A DNA stretch of 6,714 nucleotides, taken from Burkholderiaceae bacterium. GTDB lineage: Bacteria; Pseudomonadota; Gammaproteobacteria; Burkholderiales; Burkholderiaceae. The translations under genes and the position numbers were made by a program. Each line of letters opens with the position of its first letter. Positions within the stretch are counted from its first letter, which is position 1. Under the pieces are notes generated by a model. That model worked only from the letters and a program-made list of their open reading frames with translations. It was not told the origin of the DNA and ran no database searches. This document shows, piece after piece, positions 5,122-6,714 of the stretch. The DNA lies in the NCBI GenBank assembly GCA_030151165.1, contig JASLEM010000460.1, forward strand, positions 1 through 6,714, given 5' to 3'.

Positions 5122-6352
5122 AAGCTGCCGGCGTCGCCCGGGAACACCACCGGCGATTCCCAGCCGTCGGCCGAGACCGCCGACACGCCGAAGAAGAAGT
5201 CGTCGAGGTCGACGTTCTTCAACACCGCGTGCGCCGCGTCGGCGGCCGTGAACGCGCGGCTGCGTTGCCACTGCGGCGCGGTCGTGTCGCGCCACCACAC
5301 GCGGTAGCTCGCGGCGTCGGCGCGCGGCGTCCAGCTCATGACGGTGTCGGTGGTGACGGCCCCGCCGATCGCCACGCCCTGCACGGGCGCCGGCGCGTTG
5401 GCGAGCGCGGCGAGCGCGATCGCGTTGAGGCGGGTGACGTTGGCGAGGTAGTCGACGTCGACGCGGTCGATCGTGTCGCCGTACGGCACGCCGTTCTCGG
5501 TGCGCAGGTCCTGGTGCTCGCGCCGGTAGTCCTCGTGCGGCTCGGTCAGGCGCACGGCCGGGAAGCCGTCCTCGAGGAAGGGCACCTGGTCGCCGCCGCG
5601 GCCGTAGCGGTCGGTGCGGTAGACCATGTTCACGCGGAAGTTCACGAGCGTACGGTCGGCCAGCCCCGCGATGAAGCGGGCGAGGTTGCGCGAGGGCGAG
5701 TCGACCTCGCCGCCGTTGTAGCGCCGCTTGTTGGCCTGCGCGGGCGTCTCCAGCGCCTTCGTGCCCTCGGAGAACACGCGCACGACGCCGTTGTCGTTCA
5801 CGCCGTCCTCGCCATGGCTGTTGCCGACGATGTCGTTGTTGAGGTCGGCCTCGACCTGCCAGCCCTGCGCCTTGGCGTAGTCGGCCAATACCTTCCCCCC
5901 GTACAGGCCCTGCTCCTCGCCGGACAGCACGCCGTAGACGATCGTCGCCGCGAACCTGCGCTTCGACAGCACGCGCGCGGCCTCGAGCACCGCGGCGACG
6001 CCCGACGCGTCGTCGTTCGCGCCCGGCGCGTCGTGCGTCGCGTCCATCACGTCGGTCACGCGCGAGTCGATGTGGCCGGTGATCGCGACGACGCGGTTCG
6101 GGTCGGACGTGCCGCGCTGGATCGCGACGACGTCCTCGATCGATACGCCATCGGGTATGCGCTTGCCCGTGACGGTCTGCGAGGGCGTGACGATCTCGAG
6201 GCAACCGCCGCATTCCTTCGAGATGGCTTCGAAGCGCGCTTTCGTCCAGCGGCGCGCGGCGCCGATGCCGCGGGCGGCGAGGTGTCCGCGGCGAAGGCGT
6301 TGAACGACAGGGCCAGGGCGGCGGCGGCGAGCGTGGGGCGAAGGTGCGGCAT
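5118..6352 (-). pseudogene. M28 family zinc peptidase with C-terminal fibronectin-III-like domain, reading frame disrupted near its 5' end
   Basis: The catalytic core is intact in one frame, with the expected zinc site: GHIDS (His, about 6074), GANDDASG (Asp), SGEEQG (the Glu pair), NNDIVGN (Asp) and EPHEDY (His). It then continues into an FN3-like domain (VMSWTPRADAASYRVWW to GVSAVSADGWESPVVFP). In that frame no ATG, GTG or TTG occurs upstream of a GTG at 6059, which would start inside the core just after the first zinc-ligand motif. A good signal peptide starts at the ATG at 6352 (MPHLRPTLAAAALALSF, cleavage near AFA|A), but in another frame. The frames join best near 6272-6277, reading DTSP then RGIGAARRW, with one base missing or two extra. 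The product should be a secreted aminopeptidase-like enzyme if the frame were restored. A sequencing error is as likely as a real mutation. If real, the gene is probably inactive, since a start at 6059 lacks both export signal and a zinc ligand. Confidence 0.72.
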
Positions 6353-6359
6353 GGCGCGC

Positions 6360-6388
6360 ATTATGGAAGCGCGCCCCGGCCGCGTCAG
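6360..6388 (-). promoter_or_regulatory. Predicted promoter for the M28 peptidase gene, possibly leaderless
   Basis: On the minus strand CTGACG (6383-6388, four of six -35 matches), a 17-base spacer and CATAAT (6360-6365, five of six -10 matches) are followed by GCGCGCC and then the ATG at 6352. The usual distance from the -10 box to the start of transcription would place the first nucleotide at or next to that ATG. No Shine-Dalgarno sequence precedes it, which agrees with a leaderless message. An alternative in-frame ATG at 6361 overlaps the -10 box and is therefore unlikely. Confidence 0.45.
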
Positions 6389-6416
6389 CGGGTCGGACTT
6401 GCCGGCCGCGGCGCGA

Positions 6417-6714
6417 TCAGCGCACGACGTCCCAGCCGTCCGGCGTCCAGCGCAGCAGGATGTCGCTCAGCGCGTCCGGCGCCGTGCGCAGGCGGTCGCG
6501 CGTGAAGGCGCGCAGCGCCTCGATCGATTCGGCGCTGTCGTCGGAGACGTACAGGATCGTCGTCGGGCGCGGGATCGAGACGATCAGCACGCCGCCCTGC
6601 GCCTTGGCCATCGGCGCCCAGTCCGCCGGGAACAGCACGCGGCTCGCGTTGTAGACGTCCTCGCCTTCGATCGCGCCGATCTTGCCCTTGGGCGCGGGCG
6701 GGGCGATGGACGAG
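6417..6714 (-). CDS. Hypothetical protein, C-terminal part, 5' end outside window
   Basis: Ninety-eight residues are visible, ending at a stop codon at 6417-6419; the frame is open to the right edge of the window. The visible part starts with a Pro/Lys linker (APPAPKGKIGAIEGEDVYNASR), then an alpha/beta segment with VLIVSIPRPTTILYVSD and a helix rich in charged residues (ESIEALRAFTRDRL). It ends with DILLRWTPDGWDVVR. A GTG at 6638 could be mistaken for a start, but the protein-like composition continues upstream of it. I do not recognise the family and assign no function. The gene lies upstream of the M28 gene on the same strand, 64 bases away, with an apparent separate promoter between them. 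Confidence 0.65.
   Translation of the reverse strand, partial: SSIAPPAPKGKIGAIEGEDVYNASRVLFPADWAPMAKAQGGVLIVSIPRPTTILYVSDDSAESIEALRAFTRDRLRTAPDALSDILLRWTPDGWDVVR

Noticed and set aside
4909..6213. Minus-strand open frame of 434 codons overlapping the M28 peptidase
   Set aside because: Extremely Arg-rich shadow in another frame; the zinc-binding motifs are in the other reading frame.

Overview
This 6.7-kb, very GC-rich window reads as an ordinary chromosomal segment of a betaproteobacterium of the order Burkholderiales. Three things suggest this: strong G/C third-position bias, the kinds of proteins encoded, and an extragenic element at about 452-536 that resembles a repeat I associate with Comamonadaceae and relatives. 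No tRNA, rRNA, CRISPR array, transposase or phage gene was seen. I found no convincing new multi-gene system. The most interesting signals are regulatory or structural.

Layout, left to right. (1) Bases 2-451 (+) are the C-terminal part of a family-2 glycosyltransferase of the rhamnosyltransferase kind, cut by the window edge. (2) Bases 452-643 are non-coding and start with the repeat-like element, which lies between two convergent gene ends. (3) Bases 644-1768 (-) encode a secreted, LivK-like ABC substrate-binding protein with no permease or ATPase beside it. (4) Bases 1769-2051 are a non-coding, lower-GC stretch. It holds a good sigma-70-like promoter on the minus strand and three separate inverted repeats inside the predicted leader of the binding-protein gene, of about 245 nt. 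(5) Bases 2052-3272 (-) encode an MscS-type mechanosensitive channel. (6) Bases 3390-5110 (+) look like a three-gene operon: a DUF2867 protein, an AlkB-type 2-oxoglutarate dioxygenase one base downstream, and a lipoprotein of unknown function. (7) Bases 5118-6352 (-), converging with that operon, are an M28 family zinc peptidase gene with a C-terminal fibronectin-III-like domain. Its signal peptide and its catalytic core lie in different reading frames, so it is frameshifted or carries a sequence error. (8) Bases 6417-6714 (-) are the C-terminal end of an unrecognised protein cut by the window edge.

Functionally the genes look like a loose neighbourhood of envelope and housekeeping functions: surface glycan synthesis, solute binding, osmotic protection, alkylation repair and extracellular proteolysis. 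They do not look like one pathway. The only clear transcriptional grouping is DUF2867-alkB-lipoprotein.
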